A model generated the notes under the pieces. It was not told where the DNA came from. It worked only from the letters and a program-made list of their open reading frames with translations, and ran no database searches. Made by a program: the position numbers and the translations under genes. A DNA stretch of 64,000 nt from Flavobacteriales bacterium. GTDB lineage: Bacteria > Bacteroidota > Bacteroidia > Flavobacteriales_F > PHOS-HE28. The stretch's first letter is position 1; each line of letters starts with the position of its first letter. The stretch covers positions 587,342-651,341 of the forward strand of contig JAMLHB010000003.1 in assembly GCA_023957375.1 (NCBI GenBank), read 5' to 3'. Below, piece by piece: positions 16,428 through 23,532 of the stretch.

Positions 16428-16997
16428 ATGGGAAGCAAATACGCATGGACCGGAGTGGTGCTCGCAGGCGGCAAGAGCACGCGCATGGGGCAGGACAAGG
16501 CGGTGATGGAGGTGGAGGGCAAGCCGCTGCTGCTGCACGCCATCGATCGGCTGAAGCCCCACGTACGCGAAGTGATCGTGGTGGGCGACCCGCGGAAATA
16601 CGGGCACCTCTGGCCGGAAGTGCTGCCGGACGAGATCCCTGGCATGGGGCCGCTGGGCGGCATCGTCACCGCCATGGGCGCGGCACGCTTCGACCGCCTG
16701 TTGGTGCTGGCCGTGGATGTGCCCGGCGTGAACCCGCAGCTGCTGGAACGCCTCACGCGCGAAATGCCGGAAGAGGCCGATGCGCTGGTTCCCCGCCACA
16801 ACGGCGAGCTGGAACCCTTGGTGGCCGCCTTCCACCGCCGCTGCCTGCCGGCGTTCATGGGCCGCATGATAAAAAGCCAGCTCTCCATGCACGGCGCACT
16901 GGAAGAGGTGCGCACGGCCTACTTAGACATTAACCCCGGCGAGGACGGCTGGCCGGAAGACCTCTTTCGCAACCTCAACAGTCCTGCCGACCTTTGA
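16428..16997 (+). CDS. mobA: molybdenum cofactor guanylyltransferase MobA
   Basis: A 189-residue nucleotidyltransferase that adds GMP to molybdenum-MPT to give the bis-MGD cofactor of DMSO-reductase-family enzymes. The N-terminal signature VLAGGKSTRMGQDKA occupies about residues 11-25, followed by VVGDPRKYGHL, PGMGPLGGIVTAM and LAVDVPGVNPQLLERL. The length fits the family. I chose the ATG at 16428 because the longer upstream frame is made of repeat DNA. It is separated from moeA by about 245 bases of GC-hairpin repeats, so the two may be transcribed together but are not coupled. Confidence 0.93.
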   Translation: MGSKYAWTGVVLAGGKSTRMGQDKAVMEVEGKPLLLHAIDRLKPHVREVIVVGDPRKYGHLWPEVLPDEIPGMGPLGGIVTAMGAARFDRLLVLAVDVPGVNPQLLERLTREMPEEADALVPRHNGELEPLVAAFHRRCLPAFMGRMIKSQLSMHGALEEVRTAYLDINPGEDGWPEDLFRNLNSPADL

Positions 16998-17037
16998 TCT
17001 CCACAATGCTCCCGCAGCGGACTCACATACTTCAGCT

Positions 17038-17069
17038 CCCGCAGTGGTCACCCGAAGGGGACCCTGCGG
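17038..17069. repeat. GC-hairpin repeat, copy 6
   Basis: CCCGCAGTGGTCACCCGAAG then GGGACCCTGCGG, between mobA and moaD. Confidence 0.75.
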
Positions 17070-17084
17070 CACGCATCTCTCACT

Positions 17085-17114
17085 CCCGCCGGGTCTCCGC
17101 TTCGGGACCCTGCG
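17085..17114. repeat. GC-hairpin repeat, copy 7
   Basis: CCCGCCGGGTCTCCGCTTCG then GGACCCTGCGG, 15 bases after copy 6. It is closest to copies 1 and 3 (TCCGCTTCGG loop), and it lies 25 bases before the moaD start. Confidence 0.75.
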
Positions 17115-17138
17115 GCACACACTTCGTGAATTGACCCC

Positions 17139-17363
17139 ATGGAAGTAAAACTCTTCGGCATGATCGCGGAGAAGGCCGGCGCCGAAACCATCGCCGTGGC
17201 CGCCGCTACCGTGCGCGAACTGCGCCTGGCCGCAGAAGCCCGCATCGACGGGCTCGCCGCCATGAGCTACGCCATCGCCGTGGACCGGCGCATCGCCGAT
17301 GACGCATTGAAGCTGGACGGAAACGAAGAGGTGGCCTTGCTGCCGCCGTTTGCAGGAGGATGA
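17139..17363 (+). CDS. moaD: molybdopterin synthase sulfur-carrier subunit MoaD
   Basis: A 74-residue beta-grasp protein beginning MEVKLFGMIAEKAG and ending LLPPFAGG. The terminal Gly-Gly, exactly at the C-terminus, is the site that is adenylated (probably by the ThiF-like enzyme at 13615) and converted to a thiocarboxylate that supplies sulfur for molybdopterin. It overlaps moaE by an ATGA junction, consistent with an equimolar MoaD2-MoaE2 complex. Confidence 0.92.
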   Translation: MEVKLFGMIAEKAGAETIAVAAATVRELRLAAEARIDGLAAMSYAIAVDRRIADDALKLDGNEEVALLPPFAGG

Positions 17364-17860
17364 GCACCGACAAGCCACACAAAAAGCGGGACATTTTCAT
17401 CTATGGCCCCATCGATCCCGCCTTCGTCGCGGAGAGCATCGCCAAACACGCCTCCCGCACCGACATCGGGGGGCACGAGATTTTCCTCGGCCAAGTGCGG
17501 GCCGATGAACTGGCGGCTGCGCAAGGATCTGCGACAAGCGCCCTGACAACCGGCAACCAACAACTGGCAACTGTCCAAGCCATCGACTACACCGCCTACC
17601 GCGACATGGCCAACGAACAGATGATGCCCATCCGCGAGGAAGCTTTCGCGCGCTGGCCCATCACCTGCCTGCACGTGTACCACAGCCAGGGCGTCATCAA
17701 GGCCGGCGAGCTCTGCTTTTTCGTCTTCGCCTCGGCAGCACACCGCCAGGCCGCCCGCGAGGCCGTGGCCTACGTCACCGATGAAGTGAAGAGGCGGCTG
17801 CCCATCTTCGGCAAGGAGATCGTCGCAGACGGCAGCCACCAGTGGAAGAATAATTCGTGA
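17360..17860 (+). CDS. moaE: molybdopterin synthase catalytic subunit MoaE
   Basis: A 166-residue catalytic subunit that turns precursor Z (cPMP) into molybdopterin with MoaD thiocarboxylate. Recognisable segments are GGHEIFLGQVRAD, IDYTAYRDMANEQM, ITCLHVYHSQGVIKAGE, FVFASAAHRQAAREAV and RLPIFGKEI followed by the C-terminal DGSHQW. Between GQVRAD and IDYTAYRD there is an unusual stretch of about 20 residues (AAAQGSATSALTTGNQQLAT) where family members have only a short loop. The DNA there contains CAACTGGCAACTG-like simple sequence, so it looks like a repeat-derived loop insertion. All core segments are present, so activity is likely. Confidence 0.92.
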   Translation: MSTDKPHKKRDIFIYGPIDPAFVAESIAKHASRTDIGGHEIFLGQVRADELAAAQGSATSALTTGNQQLATVQAIDYTAYRDMANEQMMPIREEAFARWPITCLHVYHSQGVIKAGELCFFVFASAAHRQAAREAVAYVTDEVKRRLPIFGKEIVADGSHQWKNNS

Positions 17861-17948
17861 GCATCCCCCTCGCTCCTCCCGGCCGCATTTGACCGCGTTC
17901 ATTCCATCCGGCAAAGAACCTGCACCAACCGAGTGCTACATTTACACC

Positions 17949-18188
17949 ATGGAGGTCAAACTCGAGATTCCTTTCGAGCAATTGCTGCGGATGTTGCGCC
18001 AATTGACACCTGCCCAACGAGAGGTGGCACGGTCCGTGCTGAAGCCCGTCAAGGAAAGCAAGGGTGCGCGCATCATGGCCCTTGCCGGTGCATTCGCCGA
18101 CATGGATGAACATGAATATGCGGACTTGGCCCAATACCTCAAGGACACCCGGACCGGGCTGTTCGATCGCACCATGGCAGGCCGATGA
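17949..18188 (+). CDS. antitoxin-type partner of VapC (module 1)
   Basis: A 79-residue protein starting MEVKLEIPFEQLLRMLRQLTP and ending DRTMAGR, probably helical. It lies directly upstream of, and overlaps, a PIN-domain toxin gene through an ATGA junction, the usual order of VapBC modules. I recognise no defined DNA-binding family, so the antitoxin role rests on context. The ATG at 17949 is preferred over the upstream in-frame ATG at 17889 because a TACATTTA -7-like box lies at 17937-17944. It interrupts the molybdenum-cofactor cluster between moaE and the moaC fusion. Confidence 0.65.
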   Translation: MEVKLEIPFEQLLRMLRQLTPAQREVARSVLKPVKESKGARIMALAGAFADMDEHEYADLAQYLKDTRTGLFDRTMAGR

Positions 18189-18592
18189 AGCCCGTGCTGT
18201 TGGATACCGATATCCTTTCAGCATTCTTGCGTGGAGACGCCAGGGTTGTTGCGAGAGCCAAAGCCTACGTGGAGGAACACGGTTCGCTTAGCTTGAGCGT
18301 GATCACCTATTACGAAATGTGCAATGGCCTGCTATACAAGGACGCGCGAAAACAGATGGAACGATTTGAATCGTTCATCGATCTCAACCAGGTGTTGCCA
18401 TTGACCTTGGAGGCCGCGAAGCGTGCCGCAAGTATTCAAGCCGATCTGCGGAAGAAGGGCGCCGTTATCGGGCACACGGACACGTTGATCGCCGGTATCG
18501 CTCTGACCAACGGGCTCCATCTCGCCACAAACAATACAGCCCATTTCAAGCGCATCAAGGGTTTGGAACTGGACAACTGGCTGATGAGGTGA
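18185..18592 (+). CDS. vapC: VapC-type PIN-domain ribonuclease toxin (module 1)
   Basis: A 135-residue PIN-domain protein, a Mg-dependent RNase that in VapC toxins cleaves tRNA or rRNA. The acidic residues are visible: D7 and D9 in LLDTDIL, E44 in ITYYEMCNG and D99 in GHTDTLIAG. The fourth position, usually Asp in LATNNxxDF-like ends, is Asn116 here (LATNNTAHFKRIKGL), a common variant. The start overlaps the partner stop. Its location inside a cofactor gene cluster suggests insertion of a complete module. Confidence 0.88.
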   Translation: MKPVLLDTDILSAFLRGDARVVARAKAYVEEHGSLSLSVITYYEMCNGLLYKDARKQMERFESFIDLNQVLPLTLEAAKRAASIQADLRKKGAVIGHTDTLIAGIALTNGLHLATNNTAHFKRIKGLELDNWLMR

Positions 18593-18674
18593 TCCGATCA
18601 TTCCCTGGATAGGGGACCCGGTGCCAGCCGAAGGGCCCGGAGCCTTCATCCCAGTCCATTCAGATCTACTTCCC

Positions 18675-19592
18675 ATGATCGACATCACCCGCAAATCCAC
18701 CACCCTCCGCGAAGCCATCGCCGAGGCCACGGTGCTCGTCAGCTCGGCGGAGACCATCGCCGCCGTGAAGGAACGCCGCGTGCCCAAGGGCGACGTGCTG
18801 GAAGCCGCGCGCATCGCGGGGCTGTTCGGCATCAAACGCACGGCCGACATGATCCCCGACTGCCATCCGCTGCCGGTGGAGCACGCCGAGGTGAGCAGCG
18901 AAGTGCATGAACTGGCCATCGTGGTCACGGTGAAGGTGCGCACCATCTACCGCACCGGCGTGGAGGTGGAGGCCATGCACGGCGCCAGCGTGGCCGCGCT
19001 CACCATCTACGACATGCTCAAGCCCATCGACAAGGGCATCAGCATCGAGCGCATCCGGCTGGTGGCGAAAAAGGGCGGAAAGAGCGACTGGAAGGATGCC
19101 TTCGAGCGGCCGTTGAAAGCCGCTGTGCTGGTGATCAGCGACAGTGTGGCCGCAGGTAAAAAGGAAGACAAGGCCGGAGCGGCCATCGCCGAGCGTTTAG
19201 CGGCCATCGGCGTGGAAACCGCCGCGCAGGGCCTGGTGCCGGACGAGCCGGAGCAGATCGCCGCACAGGTGAACGCTTGGGCCGCACAGGGCCTGGACCT
19301 CATCCTCACCACCGGCGGCACGGGCCTTTCCCCGCGCGACCGCACCCCCGAAGCCATCGCACCGCTGCTGGACCGCACCGTGCCCGGCATCATGGAAGCC
19401 GCGCGCAGCTATGGCCAGGAACGCATCCCGCTGGCCATCATGAGCCGCGGCATCGCCGGCATGATCGGCCGCACCTTAGTGATCACCCTGCCGGGATCAA
19501 CGCGCGGCTCCATGGAGACGATGGACGCGCTTTTTCCATTCGTGCTGCATGTGGCCAAGGTGCAGGAGCATGCGTTCAGGCATGGGATGTGA
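18675..19592 (+). CDS. MoaC-MogA/MoaB fusion for molybdenum cofactor synthesis
   Basis: A 305-residue two-domain protein. Residues 1-150 are MoaC (cyclic pyranopterin monophosphate synthase): KGDVLEAARIAGLFGIKRTA, DMIPDCHPLPVEH and EVEAMHGASVAALTIYDMLK. Residues about 155-305 are a MogA/MoaB-type molybdopterin adenylyltransferase domain: AVLVISDSVAAG, LILTTGGTGLSPRDRTPEA, SRGIAGMIGRTLVITLPGS. So one chain covers the cPMP-forming step and the adenylation before MoeA. I used the ATG at 18675. No moaA gene for the partner radical-SAM step is in this window. The convergent downstream remnant at 19596 begins three bases after its stop. Confidence 0.93.
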   Translation: MIDITRKSTTLREAIAEATVLVSSAETIAAVKERRVPKGDVLEAARIAGLFGIKRTADMIPDCHPLPVEHAEVSSEVHELAIVVTVKVRTIYRTGVEVEAMHGASVAALTIYDMLKPIDKGISIERIRLVAKKGGKSDWKDAFERPLKAAVLVISDSVAAGKKEDKAGAAIAERLAAIGVETAAQGLVPDEPEQIAAQVNAWAAQGLDLILTTGGTGLSPRDRTPEAIAPLLDRTVPGIMEAARSYGQERIPLAIMSRGIAGMIGRTLVITLPGSTRGSMETMDALFPFVLHVAKVQEHAFRHGM

Positions 19593-19595
19593 GCA

Positions 19596-19865
19596 TCAGA
19601 ACCGTGTCGGCATTTTCGGTTCCAAACCGAACACCAGCGACCAGTAGTTCAGCGATTTCCGGTTCCATTCCCCAGGCCGTGGGTGGGCCGCTACCTCGCC
19701 GATGTCCTGCCGGGGATAGGCCTTGAATAGCCAGAGCAACGCCTCGTGCGCGCCGAGGTTCGGCACGTTGGTGATGATGGGCACCTTGTGCAATTCAAGG
19801 TCCAGTTACTCCGTGTCGTACGACCAAAGCACGGCTTTCAGGGGCGCTGTAAGGTGCGTGGCCAT
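19596..19865 (-). pseudogene. DUF6922-like small protein broken by an in-frame TAA
   Basis: Read on the minus strand from the ATG at 19865, the frame gives MATHLTAPLKAVLWSYDTE, then TAA (19806-19808), then LDLELHKVPIITNVPNLGA and on to a final LEPKMPTRF before TGA. The frame is the same on both sides, so one nonsense codon splits an 88-residue protein. The VLWSYDxxxLDLExHK, WLFKxY and GEWNRKSLNYWSLVFG pattern resembles DUF6922 proteins of Bacteroidota, which I recall often accompany AbiEii-type nucleotidyltransferase toxins. No such partner is present. The family call comes from memory of the pattern. Confidence 0.65.
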
Positions 19866-19930
19866 GGCACCCGAAAGATGAGGAGGCTTCAGCCGTGGTA
19901 GCACAGCGCGTGAACATTCCCAGCCGCCGG

Positions 19931-19960
19931 TTGTACCGCTTTTTGACCTTGATACCTTCA
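19931..19960 (+). promoter_or_regulatory. promoter candidate of the aldehyde dehydrogenase gene
   Basis: TTG at 19931-19933, 19 bases, then TACCTTCA at 19953-19960, matching the Bacteroidota TTTG-N19-TAnnTTTG pattern with small deviations. It ends four bases before the ATG at 19965. Confidence 0.4.
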
Positions 19961-19964
19961 CCCC

Positions 19965-21458
19965 ATGCCAGTAAACACGACGACACCTCCATGGACCATA
20001 TCTGCGGAAGCCTTGAACCTGCCGGAGGATGCGGCCTTTCCACGATCCAACTACATCAATGGCCGCAAACGGACGGACGGCAACGGGCGCTTCAACACGG
20101 TGACGGACAAGTACCATGGCACCGCCTTGGCCCATGTGCCATTGGCCACTGCCGCACAGATGGACGAGGCAATTGCAGCAGCGGTAGCGGCACGTTCGGC
20201 CTTGCGCCGGATGAGCGCCGGGGAGCGGAGCAGAAACCTGGCCCACCTGGCCCACGCCATCGAGGAGAATGCGGATGTCTTCGCCCGCACCATCATGCAG
20301 GAAGCCGGAAAGCCCATTGGCTATGCCGAGGCCGAGGTGGCACGCGCGCTGGTGACCGTGCGCACGGCTGCTGCGGAGGCCCTTCGGCTCACCGGGGAGC
20401 AGGTGGCCATGGACTTTGGCAAAGGCATTGGCCGTACCGCCATTACCAAGCGCATCCCGATCGGGGTGGTGGCGGCGATCACCCCGTTCAATTTCCCGCT
20501 GAACTTGGTGCTGCACAAGGTGGCACCCGCCTTGGCCTCAGGCTGCCCGGTGGTGCTGAAACCTGCCCCGCTAACCCCGCTCACCTCACTGCTGCTGGCG
20601 GAACTGATCGATGGTGTCGGTTGGCCCGCAGGTGCGTTCAATGTGCTGGTGGCCACCAACGAAGTGGCCGAGGTCCTGGTGCGGGATGAGCGCGTGGCCA
20701 TGCTTAGTTTCACGGGAAGTGATGCCGTGGGCTGGCGTCTGAAGGAAATGTGCGGCAAGAAGAAAGTGGCATTGGAGCTCGGCGGCAATGCGGCCGTAGT
20801 GATCGATGAGGGAACGGACCTGGCCGCAGCCGCCCGGAACGTGGCCATGGGCGCCAATCTTTACGCTGGGCAAACCTGCATCAGCACGCAGCGCATCTTC
20901 GTGGTGAAGTCCGTGTTCGATCCCTTCCGCGACCTGCTGGTAAGGGAATTCCATGCACTGAGGGCCGGCGATCCTGCCGACCGCGACGTGGCCGTGGGGC
21001 CCCTCATCGACCGCAAACACTTCCGGCGCATTGCCGACTGGCTGGACGAAGCCATCAAAGGCGGGGCCCGCCTGTTGGCCGGTGGCAAGCCCGTGGACAC
21101 GGAGCACAACGTCTTCGCCGCCACGCTGCTCACCGGCACCAAGCCGGACATGAAGGTTTTCAGTGAAGAGATGTTCGGTCCGATCACGTTGGTGGAGCCC
21201 GTGCGGGATTTCAGTGAAGCGATCGCGCAAGTGAACAACAGCCGCTACGGACTACAGGCGGCTGTGTACACGAACAACCTGGCGCACATGAAGCAGGCGC
21301 ATGCTGAACTGGAGGTCGGCACCGTGGTCATCAACGACATCCCCGGCTTCCGCATTGACAGCATGCCTTACGGCGGCGTGAAGGACAGTGGCCTGGGCCG
21401 CGAGGGCCTGCGCTACGCCATGGAAGAGATGACCGAGCCAAGGTTGATGGTGTATTGA
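19965..21458 (+). CDS. NAD(P)-dependent aldehyde dehydrogenase
   Basis: A 497-residue ALDH-superfamily enzyme oxidising an aldehyde to a carboxylate. The catalytic residues are visible: E271 in LELGGNAA and C305 in GQTCIST. Cofactor-binding segments include AITPFNFPLNLVLHKVAPALASG, KPAPLTPL and SFTGSDAVGW. The C-terminal MPYGGVKDSGLGREGLRYAMEEMTE is typical of the lactaldehyde/glyceraldehyde-3-phosphate (non-phosphorylating) and succinate-semialdehyde-like branch. The physiological aldehyde cannot be named. It is monocistronic, with its own promoter candidate and an inverted repeat after the stop. Confidence 0.92.
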   Translation: MPVNTTTPPWTISAEALNLPEDAAFPRSNYINGRKRTDGNGRFNTVTDKYHGTALAHVPLATAAQMDEAIAAAVAARSALRRMSAGERSRNLAHLAHAIEENADVFARTIMQEAGKPIGYAEAEVARALVTVRTAAAEALRLTGEQVAMDFGKGIGRTAITKRIPIGVVAAITPFNFPLNLVLHKVAPALASGCPVVLKPAPLTPLTSLLLAELIDGVGWPAGAFNVLVATNEVAEVLVRDERVAMLSFTGSDAVGWRLKEMCGKKKVALELGGNAAVVIDEGTDLAAAARNVAMGANLYAGQTCISTQRIFVVKSVFDPFRDLLVREFHALRAGDPADRDVAVGPLIDRKHFRRIADWLDEAIKGGARLLAGGKPVDTEHNVFAATLLTGTKPDMKVFSEEMFGPITLVEPVRDFSEAIAQVNNSRYGLQAAVYTNNLAHMKQAHAELEVGTVVINDIPGFRIDSMPYGGVKDSGLGREGLRYAMEEMTEPRLMVY

Positions 21459-21476
21459 GCCGTTGTTGGATCGGTC

Positions 21477-21549
21477 GATCGAAAAATCAGAGAATCAGAC
21501 AACTATGGTGCATCCGCATTCCATCGTCTGATCGTCTGATTTTCTGATC
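21477..21549. repeat. inverted repeat after the aldehyde dehydrogenase gene
   Basis: GATCGAAAAATCAGAGAATC followed by AGAC (21477-21500) pairs with GTCTGATCGTCTGATTTTCT followed by GATC (21526-21549). There are few mismatches around a 25-base loop, and the core is AAAATCAGA/TCTGATTTT. There is no T-run, so it may be a repeat element rather than a terminator. Confidence 0.6.
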
Positions 21550-21619
21550 ACCCTCCCTTCTCCACGTTGAGTAACAGGTTGGCTTTGTAACTTCGTGCTA
21601 CCTCTAGCCGAGCAAAGCC

Positions 21620-21820
21620 ATGGCCGCCCAAGACCTCTTTGTAAAGATCAACTCCCTCCCGGAGGACATCAGGAAGGAGCTGGAGGAGTATGTGGACAAG
21701 CTCCTGAAACGCCTGAAGAAGGAGCCTAAAGCGAAGCGGCCCATTGGGTTGATGAAGGGGAAGATCTGGATTGCCGACGATTTCGATGAACCCTTGGAAG
21801 ATTTCAAGGATTACATGTAG
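21620..21820 (+). CDS. DUF2281-like antitoxin (module 2)
   Basis: A 66-residue acidic-basic protein starting MAAQDLFVKINSLPEDIRKELEEYVDKLLK and ending EPLEDFKDYM. The layout, a short helix-forming region followed by a GLMKGKIWIADDFDEPLEDF tail, is typical of DUF2281-type antitoxins that wrap around a PIN-domain toxin. It lies two bases upstream of a VapC-type gene. A TAACTTCG at about 21588 is a weak -7-like box. Confidence 0.82.
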   Translation: MAAQDLFVKINSLPEDIRKELEEYVDKLLKRLKKEPKAKRPIGLMKGKIWIADDFDEPLEDFKDYM

Positions 21821-21822
21821 CA

Positions 21823-22209
21823 ATGGTGATCCTGCTGGACACCCATTTCGTGATCTGGGCCTTGGCAGGAGACGGTCGCATTTCCAAAGCCCACCTCAAG
21901 CTCCTTGAAGACCCGGGGCAATTGGTCCGGGTGAGCTTGGCCTCGATCTGGGAAATAACCATCAAACTGTCCATCGGTAAGCTTAAACTTCAAGCAAGTC
22001 TTCCTGAAACCATGCACAACATTCGGGCTTTGGGGTTCGGTCTATTGCCCATGGAGGAACAGCACTTCTTCGCATTGTCCGCTCTCCCCCACCACCACCG
22101 CGATCCCTTCGACCGCATGCTCATTGCCCAGGCCAAGCACGAAGGCATGCACATCCTCACAGCGGACAAGCACTTCAAGACCTATGATGTGAAGCTGGTG
22201 GGCGGTTGA
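21823..22209 (+). CDS. vapC: VapC-type PIN-domain ribonuclease toxin (module 2)
   Basis: A 128-residue PIN protein with the full acidic set: D6 in LLDTHFVIWAL, E44 in SIWEITIKLSIGKL, D97 in HRDPFDRMLIAQA and D115 in LTADKHFKTYDVKLV. This is the subfamily often annotated as type II toxin-antitoxin PIN nuclease beside DUF2281 antitoxins. It differs clearly from the VapC at 18185, so the two modules are not recent duplicates. Confidence 0.9.
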   Translation: MVILLDTHFVIWALAGDGRISKAHLKLLEDPGQLVRVSLASIWEITIKLSIGKLKLQASLPETMHNIRALGFGLLPMEEQHFFALSALPHHHRDPFDRMLIAQAKHEGMHILTADKHFKTYDVKLVGG

Positions 22210-22297
22210 TCGTGTATTGAATTGGGGGAAAAGTTCGTAGGGAGTGGTTCGTAGGACGGAGAGCTCATGGAAGCCATGCCCCACGAACTACGAGCGT

Positions 22298-23311
22298 TCA
22301 ATCTCCCCGTTCCAGCTTCTCCAACCTTCCCACGATCTTCTCCAAATTCCGGAAGTGGATGTAGCTCTTGCGGTACTTGCTGGCCTCCCACGCCGGGCTG
22401 CCCATGTAGCTCTCGCCCGCCTTGGTGTCCTTGCTGATGCCGCTCTGCGCGGCGATGATGGTGCCATCGGCGATCTTCAGGTGGCCGATGATGCCCACCT
22501 GCCCGCTGAACATGCAGTTCTTGCCGATCTTGGTGCTGCCGGCCACCACGCCGCCCGCCGCGTAGTAGGTGTTCTCGCCCACCTCCACATTGTGCGCAAT
22601 GTGGATCAGGTTGTCGAATTTCACGCCCTTGCGCAGGATGGTGCTGCCCAGCGTGGCCCGGTCAATGGCGCAGTTGGCGCCGATCTCCACGTTGTCCTCG
22701 ATCACCACGTTGCCGATCTGCGGGATCTTGGCCCCTCCGTCCGGACCCGTGGCAAAGCGGAACCCATCGCTGCCGATCACCGTGCCACTGTGGATGATGC
22801 AATCCTTGCCCACCACGCAGTCCGAGTAGATCTTCACCCCGGCATAGAGGGTGGTGTTGTCGCCGATGGTGACGTTGTCGCCCACATAGGCCTGCGGGTA
22901 GATCTTCACGTTGTTGCCCAGCTTGGCATTTTCGCCGATGAACGCCAAAGCGCCGATGTAGCAATCGCTACCATGCACGGCCCCTTCGGAAAGCACCGCC
23001 TGGGGTGAAATGCCCTTCTTGTTCCGCTTGATCTGGTCGTAGAGCTCAAGCACTTTGGCGAAGGCGCCTTGCGCATCGGCCACGCGCACCAAGGTGGTCT
23101 TCACCGGATGGGTGAGCGCATGGTCCTTGCCGATGATCACCACCGAGGCTGTGGTGCCATACACGTACTGCGTGTATGCCGGATTGGCTAAGAAGGAAAG
23201 TGATCCTTCACCACCCTCCTCGATCTTGGACAGGCGCGTTACGGTGGCATTGCCGTCCCCTTCCACGGTGCCGTGGAGAAGTTCGGCGATCTGGGTTGCC
23301 GTGAATTGCAT
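22298..23311 (-). CDS. lpxD: UDP-3-O-acylglucosamine N-acyltransferase LpxD
   Basis: A 337-residue acyltransferase for the third step of lipid A synthesis: transfer of a 3-hydroxyacyl chain from ACP to UDP-3-O-acyl-glucosamine. The N-terminal domain ([18 protein letters not shown], then [20 protein letters not shown]-like residues) is followed by many hexapeptide repeats forming a left-handed beta-helix ([20 protein letters not shown] and similar). The catalytic His is in [16 protein letters not shown] chose the ATG at 23311; the frame is open to 23449, but that extension overlaps the upstream region of the divergent gene. CCAAGGTA at 23315-23322 is a -7-like box on this strand. It confirms a Gram-negative outer membrane. 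Confidence 0.95.
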   Translation of the reverse strand: MQFTATQIAELLHGTVEGDGNATVTRLSKIEEGGEGSLSFLANPAYTQYVYGTTASVVIIGKDHALTHPVKTTLVRVADAQGAFAKVLELYDQIKRNKKGISPQAVLSEGAVHGSDCYIGALAFIGENAKLGNNVKIYPQAYVGDNVTIGDNTTLYAGVKIYSDCVVGKDCIIHSGTVIGSDGFRFATGPDGGAKIPQIGNVVIEDNVEIGANCAIDRATLGSTILRKGVKFDNLIHIAHNVEVGENTYYAAGGVVAGSTKIGKNCMFSGQVGIIGHLKIADGTIIAAQSGISKDTKAGESYMGSPAWEASKYRKSYIHFRNLEKIVGRLEKLERGD

Positions 23312-23532
23312 GGGACCAAGGTAGGTTTGGCACCGCAACGGGTTGTTCCTTTCAGTAGCGCTGGTGGGCCTGCGGGGTGCCGAGGTTGGGGGTTTTTCCT
23401 TTCCCCAGGCATCTATTAGGGGTTCAATGCGCGTCTTGCAACCATCCACGGCTCGTATCCAACACGGATCTATTCCCAGTTTCAGTACTTTTCACTTTCC
23501 CCGTCCGACATTCACAGCATCATTTCCCCCAT

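Noticed and set aside
19794-20516. Longer minus-strand ORFs at the ALDH start
   Set aside because: They are antisense to the aldehyde dehydrogenase. Only the last part (19596-19865) has true protein character, and it is listed as a pseudogene.
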